DNA of 12,282 bases, taken from contig JAICTU010000271.1 of assembly GCA_025936205.1 (NCBI GenBank), positions 1-12,282 of the forward strand, written 5' to 3'. The DNA is from Polyangiaceae bacterium. GTDB taxonomy: Bacteria; Myxococcota; Polyangia; Polyangiales; Polyangiaceae. Below the pieces are notes generated by a model. It worked only from the letters and a program-made list of their open reading frames with translations, searched no databases and was not told where the DNA came from. Of the stretch, positions 1-7,424 are shown piece after piece (the stretch's first letter is position 1; each line of letters starts with the position of its first letter). A program made the position numbers and the translations under genes.

Positions 1-179
1 CCGTGGGCGTGCCCGAGCCGCCACATGAGCCGCCGCGTCTCGCTGCCGACGTCGAGGTAGAAGCCGGCCTTGAAGGCGTGCAAAGCCTCCAGCGCGGCGC
101 CCACGGCCGCGAACGCGAACAGGGCATACCAGCCGAAGCGAAGGTGCCGGCGCCGCAGCGCGAGGTGAGGGTCGTTCAT
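1..179 (-). CDS. Membrane protein, N-terminal part only (cut by window edge)
   Basis: The first 59 codons of a gene that continues beyond the left edge. It starts with ATG at 179, inside the stop codon of the upstream octaheme cytochrome gene (ATGA, 4-nt overlap), so its translation is probably coupled to the cytochrome. The visible protein begins MNDPHLALRRRHLRFGWYAL: a strongly basic start followed by a hydrophobic segment (about residues 17-34), then a segment with LHAFKAGFYLD and RRLMWRLGHAH. The basic N-terminus suggests it lies in the cytoplasm. The histidine-containing stretch after the first membrane helix looks like the start of a polytopic membrane protein. I do not recognise a named family. 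From the coupling I infer that it is a membrane partner of the cytochrome, perhaps an electron-transfer anchor, but the sequence does not show this directly. Confidence 0.75.
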   Translation of the reverse strand, partial: MNDPHLALRRRHLRFGWYALFAFAAVGAALEALHAFKAGFYLDVGSETRRLMWRLGHAH

Positions 180-2113
180 TCCGCGATCCGGACGGGCCGA
201 GGATCGCGTGATCGCCCCAGCTGGATCAAGAGCTCCGACGGAAAGAGCCCGGCTGCATCGATGGGCAGCTCCGTGGCGCCCGGGTCGACCGGGCGCGCGA
301 GCTGCCGGGCGCGTGCGCGCGCCTGCTCCTGCGCCTCGAGCCGCTGGCTGCGCTCGGCGACGTAGTCGTAGTCGAGGTCCGCGAAGCCGGGCAGGGTGCG
401 TAGCGAGCGCGCGGCGACGAAGCGCACGGCGGCGTACGGGTCGTCGAGCGCAGCGACCAGCAGTTGTGCCTGCCAGCCCGATCCAGAGGCGCGCTGCGCG
501 GGTTCCCAGCCGAGCTGCGCCGCCACCACCACGCGCGTCGCCGCGTCGCCGGTGAGCAACGCCAACGCCGCGGCGGAGCTGCGAGCGGGGACCGCGGGCT
601 CGAGCGGAGTGCGAGACGCTCGCGCTCCGTACCAGCGCTCAAGCCAGCTCCGGGTCCACTCCAGGCTGCGATCGAGGTGGCAGGCGTTACAGGCGTTGGG
701 CACGAGCCCTGCCGCGGCGGGAGCCGCGCTGGGACTGGCGATGCGGTGCGAGCGCACTCCGCCGAGCAGCGCGTAGGACGTATAGGGCATGTGGCAGTTG
801 ACACAGGAGCCGCCGCTCGAGCCCGGCGAGTGGTGAGCGTGCTCCGCGGGTGCCGCGGCGAGCTCGCCATGACAGGTCGCGCAGGCTGCGTCGGAGCGCC
901 CGGCCTCGCTGAGCTGCGCATCGCGCGTGCCGCCGTGCAGCTGGTGACAGGACAGGCAACGGAGCTGCCGCGTCCCCTCGCCGCGCTCGAAGCACCCCGA
1001 GCGGCGCAGCCCGTTCCACTCGCGGCCGCCCACGCGCACGCTGCCGTCGCTGTAGAACAGGCTGTCGAGGTCGCTGCCGATCAGCGCCGGAGCCTGCTCC
1101 CGGTCGCGCTCGTAGTCGAGCACGTGCCGCGACCCTGCCAGCGGTTCGCCGGGACGATAGTTCTCCAGGAAGCCGCTCTGCCACCAGCGCTCGGCGTCGT
1201 TCGGAACGAAATACGAGTGGCACTGGCCGCAGACTTCGGAAGAGCGCTGCGCATCGAGACGAGCCGGGTTGATGATGCTGGGGTCGCCCGCTCCAGCGAG
1301 CCGGGTCTGGTAGCGGGTGAGCGGGTTGTGCTGCCGTTCGATGTGGGCGGCGCCGGGGCCATGGCAGGCCTCGCAAGCGATGCCGAGCTCGGCGGCTCGA
1401 GTGGCGAAGCGGTCACTCGCGAGAGCGTGTCGGGGCTGTCCGGCCACGCTGTGGCACTGCACGCAGCTCGAGTTCCAGCGCGCCCAGACGGGCGGATCCT
1501 CCGGAGGCTCGAGGAACACGGCGCGCCGGGGCAAGAAGCGCCCACTCTCGAAGTGGTAGACGAAGGGCAATTGCCAGAGCTCATTGCCGCGCAGCCCGGG
1601 CAGCCAGTACGCCTGGTAGTGATGGGAGCCCGTGGTCATGAGGATCTGCCGCTCGGTCTGCGAAACCTCGGCAGCGAGCTGGCCTTGCCGCACGCTGGCG
1701 GCGAGCCGATCGGGATCCGGCAGCTCGACCCAGAATTGATCCTCGCGGCGAAACAAGCGATACGGCCGACCCTGCTCATCCCGCAACGTGCCCTGCCAGG
1801 GCGCACGCACGCTCGTCGGGCTCGCCGCTTCAGTCATGCTGCGGTGATAGCTGTCGTGCCAGCTCTGGTATTCGCTCGGGTGGCAGCTGCGGCAGGCAGC
1901 GGAGCTCGTGTAGCCCGCCGGGGGCGGCTCGACCCGGATCGAATCACTCGATGGCGGAGGCGGCTGCGCCGAAGCGGAACCCCACAGCCAGAGCGCGGCG
2001 AGCGCGCCGCCCAGCGCGAGCAGCCCCCAGGGCACCAGGGCCTTGTGCCGGTGCAACACTCCGAGCGTTGCAGCCACGCCGCCCGCGAGCGCGAGCCAGC
2101 TAGCGAGCGACAT
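176..2113 (-). CDS. Membrane-anchored octaheme c-type cytochrome with HEAT-like C-terminus
   Basis: The protein carries eight CXXCH heme c attachment motifs. Numbered from the chosen ATG they begin near residues 74 (CRSCH), 217 (CVQCH), 247 (CEACH), 295 (CGQCH), 386 (CLSCH), 411 (CATCH), 437 (CVNCH, followed by MPY) and 475 (CNACH). Two hydrophobic stretches at about 3-20 and 26-44, separated by HRHK, would leave both ends on the periplasmic side, where heme c is attached. The CHMP sequence at heme 7 recalls the NrfA/octaheme reductase and cytochrome c554 groups, but the substrate cannot be assigned. After the last heme, a segment with DPYAAVRFVAARSLRTLP near residue 565 looks like a HEAT repeat. 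I preferred the ATG at 2113 (645 aa) because the membrane segments start directly there; an in-frame GTG at 2161 would add 16 unremarkable residues. Neither start has a clear Shine-Dalgarno. The gene ends in a 4-nt overlap with the next gene. Confidence 0.9.
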   Translation of the reverse strand: MSLASWLALAGGVAATLGVLHRHKALVPWGLLALGGALAALWLWGSASAQPPPPSSDSIRVEPPPAGYTSSAACRSCHPSEYQSWHDSYHRSMTEAASPTSVRAPWQGTLRDEQGRPYRLFRREDQFWVELPDPDRLAASVRQGQLAAEVSQTERQILMTTGSHHYQAYWLPGLRGNELWQLPFVYHFESGRFLPRRAVFLEPPEDPPVWARWNSSCVQCHSVAGQPRHALASDRFATRAAELGIACEACHGPGAAHIERQHNPLTRYQTRLAGAGDPSIINPARLDAQRSSEVCGQCHSYFVPNDAERWWQSGFLENYRPGEPLAGSRHVLDYERDREQAPALIGSDLDSLFYSDGSVRVGGREWNGLRRSGCFERGEGTRQLRCLSCHQLHGGTRDAQLSEAGRSDAACATCHGELAAAPAEHAHHSPGSSGGSCVNCHMPYTSYALLGGVRSHRIASPSAAPAAAGLVPNACNACHLDRSLEWTRSWLERWYGARASRTPLEPAVPARSSAAALALLTGDAATRVVVAAQLGWEPAQRASGSGWQAQLLVAALDDPYAAVRFVAARSLRTLPGFADLDYDYVAERSQRLEAQEQARARARQLARPVDPGATELPIDAAGLFPSELLIQLGRSRDPRPVRIAE

Positions 2114-2173
2114 GGGGGCCAGCGTATTTGCGCGGCGGTCTGCAGCGCCAGCTCTTTGCACCGAACAGCTACA

Positions 2174-2191
2174 CTTGGCATGCGCGCCAAG
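2174..2191. promoter_or_regulatory. Perfect dyad, candidate operator (CTTGGC-N6-GCCAAG)
   Basis: A perfect 6-6-6 inverted repeat between the divergent cytochrome and metallopeptidase lipoprotein genes. It lies about 60 bp before the cytochrome ATG at 2113 and about 105 bp before the lipoprotein ATG. The form fits a homodimeric transcription factor site, but no regulator is encoded nearby and no bound factor is known. A hairpin at the 5' end of a transcript is an alternative. Confidence 0.4.
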
Positions 2192-2197
2192 CCGTGT

Positions 2198-2215
2198 GCG
2201 CTCCGTTCGGAGCGC
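2198..2215. promoter_or_regulatory. Perfect dyad, candidate operator (GCGCTCCG-TT-CGGAGCGC)
   Basis: An inverted repeat with 8-bp perfect arms and a 2-bp centre, only 6 bp after the dyad at 2174-2191. It sits almost exactly midway between the two divergent start codons (84 bp to 2113 and 82 bp to 2298). That placement suits an operator shared by both promoters. As RNA it could instead form a 7-bp stem with a GTTC tetraloop. No convincing sigma-70 -35/-10 pair was found beside it. Confidence 0.45.
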
Positions 2216-2297
2216 CGTATTGCGCGCTCACTGTGTGGGGACTTCTGCTGAGCCAGCGGAGGTTTGACTTCATCGTCGCTGCTGCCAAGCTGTCGGG

Positions 2298-3650
2298 ATG
2301 GCAAAGCACGGAGATGCCTGCGACGCCGGGGGGCAACCGTCGCAGGCACTGCTGGCTGGGCTGCGAGAGCGGGCTGGGCTGCGAGTGGCGGCCCTGTGCC
2401 TCGGCCTGTTGGCGCTCGCCGGCTGCAGCGGGGATGACCCCGGTCAACAGGGCCGCCCGATCGAGGGCTGCGAGCGCTTCAGCTACAGCACGTGCGACAT
2501 CCGGTCGCCGAAGTGTCAGGACGAGTTGTTCCAGCTGGTGGGTTGCCTGCGCGGGGAAGATCTCGCGGGCGCCGGCCCACCGCCGGTCAGCGTGCTCAGC
2601 GAGTCCGATGCCGCCGCGATGGTGCTCGAGCAGTCGGACAGCGTCGGGGCCGCGCCCGACGCTGACTTTGCGGCGAAGGTGCGCGGGCTCGAGCTGCTGG
2701 GGCTGGTGGACCCGGGCTTGATCGCCTCGGAATCGGACGTGGTCGACGTCACCATCGATGCCGTGGCTGCGTTCTATCAACCCACGACCCGCTCGGTCGC
2801 GATCATCGATCGTGGCGATCCGCTCGATGACTCGGATGCGGATGCGGTGCTCGCGCACGAGTTCGTGCACGCCTGGCAGGATCGGCGCCACGATCTGAAC
2901 AGCTTCGGCGACGAGCCCAATCTGGACTCCGATCGTTCGCTGGCGTTGAGCTCGGTGGTGGAGGGGGAAGCCATGGTGTACCAGCTCCTGCTCATGCTCG
3001 CGTACCGCGGCGTGGACCTGAAGGAGGCGAACTACACCGGCATGTGGCAGTCGCTGGTGACTCAGGGCGAACAGCTGGCGTCCGCCGAGGGCTCGCCGAT
3101 GGTCACGGCGCCCGGGATCTTCCCTTACACGTATGGGGCTCGCTACATGGGCGAGCACTGGCTCGACGGCAGCCATGAAGAGCTCGACGCGATCTTCGAG
3201 CAGCCTCCAGCGAGCAGCCTGGAGGTCATGCTGGACGACTCCGGGGGAGACCTGCCCGCGATCGAGTCCTTTGACGTGATGCCGGCGCCGCTCGACGGCT
3301 ATCGCCACGTGATCGACGACGTCGCGGGTGCCTGGGTGGTGTTCAGCCGCTTGCTCGATCTCACAGGCAGCGCCTACGCCGATAGTCTGCGCGATCTTTC
3401 GACCCACTGGCGAGGCGATCGTTTCTGGGTCTATCAGACCGAAGACCAGCAGCACGATACGGCCGTGGTCTGGTGGATGGACTGGTCCGATCCGATTTCT
3501 GCGGTGCGCGCCGCGGAGCTGATCGGATCCGCAGCCCGTCCTGCCGCGGCGCAGGTGGAGGTGCAAGGTTCGCGCCTGCGCGTGGTGGTGAGTGAGCGCC
3601 GGGCCGATCTGAGTCGCTGGACGCAGCTCTCCGGCGACGGCGCGCCCTGA
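2298..3650 (+). CDS. Lipoprotein with HEFVH zinc-metallopeptidase motif
   Basis: A 450-aa exported protein. Residues 29-43 form a signal segment with the lipobox LALAGC, so Cys43 should be lipidated. The n-region before it is unusually long (28 residues), but no better start exists: an in-frame stop lies at 2265-2267, and the GTG at codon 30 would remove all positive charge. No good Shine-Dalgarno precedes the ATG. The core motif is HEFVH at residues 187-191, the HExxH zinc-binding and catalytic signature. About 31 residues later comes VVEGEAMVYQ (E222 or E224), the expected position of the third zinc ligand in gluzincin-type peptidases. A short Cys-rich region (C58, C66, C73, C83) follows the lipid anchor. 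I infer a membrane-attached periplasmic or surface protease of unknown substrate; I do not recognise a named family. It diverges from the cytochrome gene, and its stop lies 7 nt from the convergent lutC stop. Confidence 0.85.
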   Translation: MAKHGDACDAGGQPSQALLAGLRERAGLRVAALCLGLLALAGCSGDDPGQQGRPIEGCERFSYSTCDIRSPKCQDELFQLVGCLRGEDLAGAGPPPVSVLSESDAAAMVLEQSDSVGAAPDADFAAKVRGLELLGLVDPGLIASESDVVDVTIDAVAAFYQPTTRSVAIIDRGDPLDDSDADAVLAHEFVHAWQDRRHDLNSFGDEPNLDSDRSLALSSVVEGEAMVYQLLLMLAYRGVDLKEANYTGMWQSLVTQGEQLASAEGSPMVTAPGIFPYTYGARYMGEHWLDGSHEELDAIFEQPPASSLEVMLDDSGGDLPAIESFDVMPAPLDGYRHVIDDVAGAWVVFSRLLDLTGSAYADSLRDLSTHWRGDRFWVYQTEDQQHDTAVVWWMDWSDPISAVRAAELIGSAARPAAAQVEVQGSRLRVVVSERRADLSRWTQLSGDGAP

Positions 3651-3657
3651 AGGCGCC

Positions 3658-4242
3658 TCAGCCGAACAGGACAATGACGAGCGAGCGCGGGCCGTGGGCG
3701 CCGACCACGAGCGCCTGCTCGATGTCCGCCGTCTTCGAGGGCCCGCACAGGAAGCAGCCGTAGCCCGTCCTGCCCACGGCGGCGCCCAGCCGTTCATACG
3801 CCTGATGCAGGTGTGGCACGAGGCTCTCCCGGTCCAGCACCAGCACCAGGTGCTGTGTCAAGAAGAGGCCCGCGCGCACCGACGCCACTCGCTCGGCGAG
3901 CCACACCGCGCCGCTCTCGGCGACCCCGAACTCCGCCGGCGCGATCAGCACGTCGAGGTCGCGGAAGCCCTGCGGCTCGGCGGGCAACGCCTGATTCCCC
4001 GGCAGCTCGGGCACGAGCGAGCAGCAGCGCTGGGCCTGTAGCACTGCCGGCAGAGCGGCCAGTGCCGCGCCCAGCCCCGCCCGGGTCGAGCGCACCAGGC
4101 TGCCCGCGGCGCGCCCCAGAGCCAGCTCGAACTGCTCCGCCGGATCCGCATACCCGATCCAGTTGCCGGCCAGCGCCGGCAAGGCCGCGGGCGCGAGCGA
4201 CTGCGCGCGCAGCACCGACAGGATCTCGTCGCGCGCGCTCAC
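3658..4242 (-). CDS. lutC: Lactate utilization protein LutC (LUD domain)
   Basis: A 194-aa LUD-domain protein, the third component of the LutABC complex that oxidizes L-lactate to pyruvate in the cytoplasm. The diagnostic stretch is near the C-terminus: GPSKTADIEQALVVGAHGPR from residue 167. The middle holds a core with DVLIAPAEFGVAESGAVWLAE (about 97-117). The start is GTG at 4242: its GTGA overlaps the lutB stop, a clean GGAGG lies 5 nt upstream, and the protein from there begins MSARDEILSVLR, as usual for the family. An open frame continues far upstream but only as an antisense-like reading of lutB. The protein is somewhat shorter than the Bacillus subtilis protein but has the full LUD core. 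It is the last gene of the lut set and converges on the metallopeptidase lipoprotein gene, 7 nt between stops. Confidence 0.93.
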   Translation of the reverse strand: MSARDEILSVLRAQSLAPAALPALAGNWIGYADPAEQFELALGRAAGSLVRSTRAGLGAALAALPAVLQAQRCCSLVPELPGNQALPAEPQGFRDLDVLIAPAEFGVAESGAVWLAERVASVRAGLFLTQHLVLVLDRESLVPHLHQAYERLGAAVGRTGYGCFLCGPSKTADIEQALVVGAHGPRSLVIVLFG

Positions 4243-5669
4243 GCGGACCTCCGCGCCGTGCCGCGCGCCTGGCGCTCGGCATAGCTCTGATGGAAGCTCC
4301 GCTCCGGCAGCGGCGGCAGCTCGCGCGTGGCCGTCCAGCGCGCGAACGGAGCCAAGCGTGCCAGGCCGGGCATGCGCCGTCCGAACCAGCGCAGCAGCGC
4401 CCCGGCGCGGGCCAGGCGCGACGGACTGCGCAGCACCCAGCCGATCAGCGCCGCCCCGGCGCGCTCCAGTGCGCGAGCCGCTTCGCGCCGAGGGTCCTGC
4501 GCAGCAGGCTGGACGGCGAGCTCGAGCTGCCGGTGCCGCAACTCGAGCAGCTGCTCGTGCAGGTTGATCTTGACCGGGCACACCGCCGTGCAGGAGCCGC
4601 ACAACGTGCAGGCGTGCGGCAGACTGTCGTGCGCGGCCCCCGCGCGCAGCGGCGCCAGGATCGAGCCGATCGGGCCAGGCACGGTGGTCCCGTAGCTGTG
4701 GCCGCCGCTGCGTCGGAACACCGGGCAGGTGTTCATGCAGGCGCCGCAGCGGATGCAGCGCAGCGCACTCGAGTGCTGGGCCTCCGCGCGCAACGCGCTG
4801 CGCCCATTGTCCACGATCACGATGTGCAGCTCGCCGCCTGGACGCGGGCCGTGCACGTGCGCGCTGTAGGCGGTGATGGCCTGGCCCGTCGCGGAGCGGG
4901 CCAGCAGCCTCAGAAAGACGCCCAGATCGGCGGCGCGCGGCACCAGCTTTTCGAGGCCCATGCAGGCGATGTGCAAGGGCGGCAAGGCCATCCCCAGATC
5001 GGCGTTGCCTTCGTTCGTGCACACGACGATGCCGCCCGTCTCCGCGATCGCGAAGTTCACGCCCGTGATGCCGGCTTGCGCGGCCAGGAACTTGGCGCGC
5101 AGATGGCCGCGCGCGAACTCGGCCAAGGCCTGCGGGTCTGCGAGTGGTGGGGCGCCCAGCGTGCTGGCGAAGGTCTGCGCCACGTCGGCGGTGCGCAGGT
5201 GGATGGCGGGCATCACGATGTGGCTCGGCGGCTCCGCGCGCAGCTGCACGATCAGCTCGCCCAGATCCGTGTCGACCACTTCGAGCCCGCGTTGCTCCAG
5301 GAACGGGTTCAACCCGCACTCCTCCGTGAGCATGCTCTTGCTCTTGACCACGCGGGTCACGCCGCGCTCTCTCACCAGCTCGTACACGATGCGGTTGTGC
5401 TCCGCCGCGTCGCGCGCGAAGTGCACCTGGGCGCCGTGCTGCCGCGCATTGGCTTCGAAGCGCTCCAGGTAGTCGGGCAACTCGGCCAGCGTGTGCGCCT
5501 TGATCTGTGAGGCCAGCTCGCGCAGCCGCTCCCACTCGGGCAGCTCGGCGACCCGCTGGTCGCGGCGGCCGCGGATCTGCCAGAGTGCGCCGTCGTGGAA
5601 GCGGGCACGCTCGGCGTCGCCGAGAAACTGGCGGGCGCGCGCTGGATGGCTCAGCTGCAGGCGACTCAT
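4239..5669 (-). CDS. lutB: Lactate utilization iron-sulfur protein LutB
   Basis: From the ATG at 5669 the protein is 476 aa, which agrees with the usual size of LutB. The N-terminal two thirds (about residues 60-290) form a LUD-type domain, with VKSKSMLTEECGLN (108-121) and AETGGIVVCTNEGN (209-222) as clear landmarks. A ferredoxin-like region follows with two four-cysteine sets for [4Fe-4S] clusters: C305, C308, C311, C315 and C354, C357, C360, C364, each in CxxCxxCxxxCP form. LutB carries electrons in the LutABC oxidation of L-lactate to pyruvate. The chosen ATG overlaps the lutA stop (ATGA), and a GAGGG lies 6 nt upstream; a longer in-frame reading would add 40 low-complexity residues that overlap lutA. 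The gene ends in GTGA overlap with lutC. All cluster cysteines are present, so it should be functional. Confidence 0.96.
   Translation of the reverse strand: MSRLQLSHPARARQFLGDAERARFHDGALWQIRGRRDQRVAELPEWERLRELASQIKAHTLAELPDYLERFEANARQHGAQVHFARDAAEHNRIVYELVRERGVTRVVKSKSMLTEECGLNPFLEQRGLEVVDTDLGELIVQLRAEPPSHIVMPAIHLRTADVAQTFASTLGAPPLADPQALAEFARGHLRAKFLAAQAGITGVNFAIAETGGIVVCTNEGNADLGMALPPLHIACMGLEKLVPRAADLGVFLRLLARSATGQAITAYSAHVHGPRPGGELHIVIVDNGRSALRAEAQHSSALRCIRCGACMNTCPVFRRSGGHSYGTTVPGPIGSILAPLRAGAAHDSLPHACTLCGSCTAVCPVKINLHEQLLELRHRQLELAVQPAAQDPRREAARALERAGAALIGWVLRSPSRLARAGALLRWFGRRMPGLARLAPFARWTATRELPPLPERSFHQSYAERQARGTARRSA
4248..4252 (-). promoter_or_regulatory. Shine-Dalgarno GGAGG of lutC
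   Basis: A consensus GGAGG lies 5 nt before the GTG at 4242, inside the last codons of lutB. It fixes the lutC start at the unusual GTG that overlaps the lutB stop, where no ATG is available. Confidence 0.8.
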
Positions 5670-6439
5670 CTCGAGCCCTCGAGCGCGGAGGTCGAGGCGG
5701 GGTCGCGCCCGACCAGGAGCTGGGCGATGTGCAGCACGCGCGCGTGCCGCTGCTGGCGCCGCATCAGCCCCGACAGATGCATCAGGCAAGACATGTCCGC
5801 GGAGGTGACCACCTCGGCGCCGGCTTGCTCGAAATCGGCGGCGCGATCGCTGCCCATGCGCGCCGAGACGTCGGGCTCGGCGACGGAGAAGCTACCCCCG
5901 AAGCCGCAGCATTCGTCGCGGCGCGCCGGCTCGACCAGCTGGAGCTCGGGGACATGCCGCAGCAGGCGGCGCGCGGGACTCTCGACCGGGGCAGGGACGG
6001 CGCCGAGCTCGCTCGGCTGCCCCAGCCCGAGCTCGCGCAAGGAATGGCAGCTCTCGTGCAGAGCGACCCGATGTGGAAAGGGCACGCCGGCGTGCTCGAC
6101 GCCCAACACGTGCACCAGAAACTGGCACAGCTCGTAGACCTTGCTGGAGGCGCCGCCGCTGGCTGCACCGAGGCTGTGCGGGTGATGCCGCAGCGCCGCC
6201 GTGCAGCTGCCCGATGGGCAGACCACGTAGTCGTAGCCCGCGAAGGTCGCCTCGAAGTTGCGCGCCAGCGGCCGTGCCGCCTGGAGCGCGCCTCGGTTGG
6301 TCAGGACCTGGCCGCAGCAGGTCTGTTGCGCGGGCACTTCCACCGGGACTCCCTGGCGCTCCAGCAACTCCAGACAGGCGAAGCCCACGTCGGGATAGAG
6401 CTGGTCGATGTAGCAAGGAACGAACAACGCGACGCGCAT
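5666..6439 (-). CDS. lutA: Lactate utilization protein LutA (two CCG domains)
   Basis: A 257-aa cysteine-rich protein of the LutA/YkgE and glycolate oxidase GlcF-like group. It has two CCG modules: C9 with TCCGQ (C41, C42) and CPSGSC (C74, C79), then C131 with ECCGFGGSF (C177, C178) and DMSCLMH (C218). These bind iron-sulfur clusters in related CCG-domain proteins. LutA acts with LutB and LutC in oxidizing L-lactate to pyruvate. The ATG at 6439 gives MRVALFVPCYIDQL, typical for the family, although no clear Shine-Dalgarno precedes it. It starts 24 nt after the stop of the LamG-like lipoprotein gene on the same strand, so it may be cotranscribed with it. Its stop overlaps the lutB start by 4 nt. 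No lactate permease or GntR/LldR-type regulator is next to the set. Confidence 0.95.
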   Translation of the reverse strand: MRVALFVPCYIDQLYPDVGFACLELLERQGVPVEVPAQQTCCGQVLTNRGALQAARPLARNFEATFAGYDYVVCPSGSCTAALRHHPHSLGAASGGASSKVYELCQFLVHVLGVEHAGVPFPHRVALHESCHSLRELGLGQPSELGAVPAPVESPARRLLRHVPELQLVEPARRDECCGFGGSFSVAEPDVSARMGSDRAADFEQAGAEVVTSADMSCLMHLSGLMRRQQRHARVLHIAQLLVGRDPASTSALEGSR

Positions 6440-6463
6440 CGGGGCGCGAGCATATTCAATTTC

Positions 6464-7339
6464 TCAGGGCGCGGTGACGCGGACGTTGTCGAAGCTGGCC
6501 GAGGCGCGCACCGTGCACAGCGCAATGCCGCCGTTGGCGAGCGTGTCGTCGGTCTCGCTGAACATCAGCGCGCCGTCGAGGTAGGCGGTGAGGGTGGAGC
6601 CGATGGCTTCGACCTTCAGGTGGTACCAGACGCCTGTCTTCCCCTCGTTGAAGTCCGATTGTACGAGGTTGGTGGCGTCATCCGCGTAGCGGCGCAGGCC
6701 GAGCTTGTTGTCGTTGCTGCGCAGTCCGATGAGATAGAAATTTTTCGCGTCTTTCACGCGCACGCACAGGCCCGCCATGTATGAGCTGCTGCTGCCGTTG
6801 AAGGCGAGGAGCTTCATGTCCGCCTCGACCACCACGTCTCGCCAGCTGACCTCGCCGGCCGTGGCCAGATCGGGCGTGGTGCTACTGGCTTCGCTCTGCG
6901 TGTAGACGTTGCTCACGAGCGCGGCGTCGGTCTGGACCTGCCAGTTGCTGCCCGTGCTGGTAGCCCAGCCCGCGGCCTCGCCCTGGAAGTTCTCGAAGTT
7001 TTCCTGCAGCAGCGAGGTGCCCGAGGGGAATTGCGGGCCCGCGTCTTCGCTCGCACCGGGGGTGCCTCCGCTGCCCCCGTTCGGGACGGCGGGCGGCGGG
7101 GGCATCAGTCCGCCGGTGTTGCCCTCGATCGGGCTGGGCAGGCCGCCCGTAGAGCGCTGCTCGGGAGCCGGCGTATCGGCGATCGGCGCCGTGCCGGCGC
7201 GGCCGCCCGTGCCCGAGGGCGCCGCTGCCGTGCCGTTCGCACCGCCCACGTGGGACAGAGGGTCTTCCTGCGTGACGGTCGCGCAGCCCACGAGCCAGTG
7301 CAGGGCAGCGAGCGGGGGGAGCAAGACAGCCAGACGCAT
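6464..7339 (-). CDS. Lipoprotein with LamG/concanavalin-like C-terminal domain
   Basis: A 291-aa protein in three parts. Residues 1-19 are a lipoprotein signal ending in LVGC, so Cys19 is the predicted lipid anchor. Residues 20-108 are a flexible Gly/Pro/Thr/Ala-rich linker. Residues 110-290 form an all-beta domain with SWRDVVVEADMKLLAFNG, NFYLIGLRSNDNKLGLRRY, GVWYHLKVEAIGSTLTAYLDG and a final ASFDNVRV strand. This pattern is that of LamG/concanavalin A-like domains, such as those attached to myxobacterial polysaccharide lyases and glycoside hydrolases. No catalytic domain is present. I infer a surface-exposed sugar- or polymer-binding role. AGGTGG at 7347-7352, 7 nt upstream, supports the ATG at 7339. 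The gene lies 85 nt after the putative anti-sigma gene and 24 nt before lutA, all on one strand. Confidence 0.85.
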   Translation of the reverse strand: MRLAVLLPPLAALHWLVGCATVTQEDPLSHVGGANGTAAAPSGTGGRAGTAPIADTPAPEQRSTGGLPSPIEGNTGGLMPPPPAVPNGGSGGTPGASEDAGPQFPSGTSLLQENFENFQGEAAGWATSTGSNWQVQTDAALVSNVYTQSEASSTTPDLATAGEVSWRDVVVEADMKLLAFNGSSSSYMAGLCVRVKDAKNFYLIGLRSNDNKLGLRRYADDATNLVQSDFNEGKTGVWYHLKVEAIGSTLTAYLDGALMFSETDDTLANGGIALCTVRASASFDNVRVTAP

Positions 7340-7346
7340 GGATGGT

Positions 7347-7352
7347 CCACCT
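7347..7352 (-). promoter_or_regulatory. Shine-Dalgarno AGGTGG of the LamG-like lipoprotein
   Basis: AGGTGG sits 7 nt before the ATG at 7339 and supports that start over the ATG-like triplet in another frame at 7350. Confidence 0.6.
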
Positions 7353-7424
7353 AGGGTAGTTTCAGGGGACCCGGTCGCGCAACGGCGCGCTGCGGCAAGC
7401 CGTCAAACGCCGCACACCTTTCGG

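Noticed and set aside
464..2251. Long plus-strand open frame (595 codons) opposite the octaheme cytochrome gene
   Set aside because: It mirrors the cytochrome gene in GC-rich DNA; its translation is Ala/Arg/Val-rich with no domain, while the minus strand has eight ordered heme motifs.
3639..3657. GGCGC-N9-GCGCC inverted repeat at the convergent ends of the lipoprotein and lutC genes
   Set aside because: Only a 5-bp stem with a 9-nt loop and no T-run on either strand, so it is not a convincing terminator despite the good location.
2169..3797. Minus-strand open frame (542 codons) opposite the metallopeptidase lipoprotein
   Set aside because: Its translation is His/Arg-rich without recognisable domain or signal, and it runs across the end of lutC; the plus-strand frame has a lipobox and HEFVH.
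3813..5510. Plus-strand open frame (565 codons) opposite lutB and lutC
   Set aside because: Low-complexity Arg/Ala/Gln translation; a shadow of lutBC, whose iron-sulfur and LUD motifs are clear.
7378..7406. TTGACG as a possible -35 element for the LamG-like gene (minus strand)
   Set aside because: No acceptable -10 sequence at 16-18 bp spacing (GTTGCG at 17), so a promoter is not supported there.
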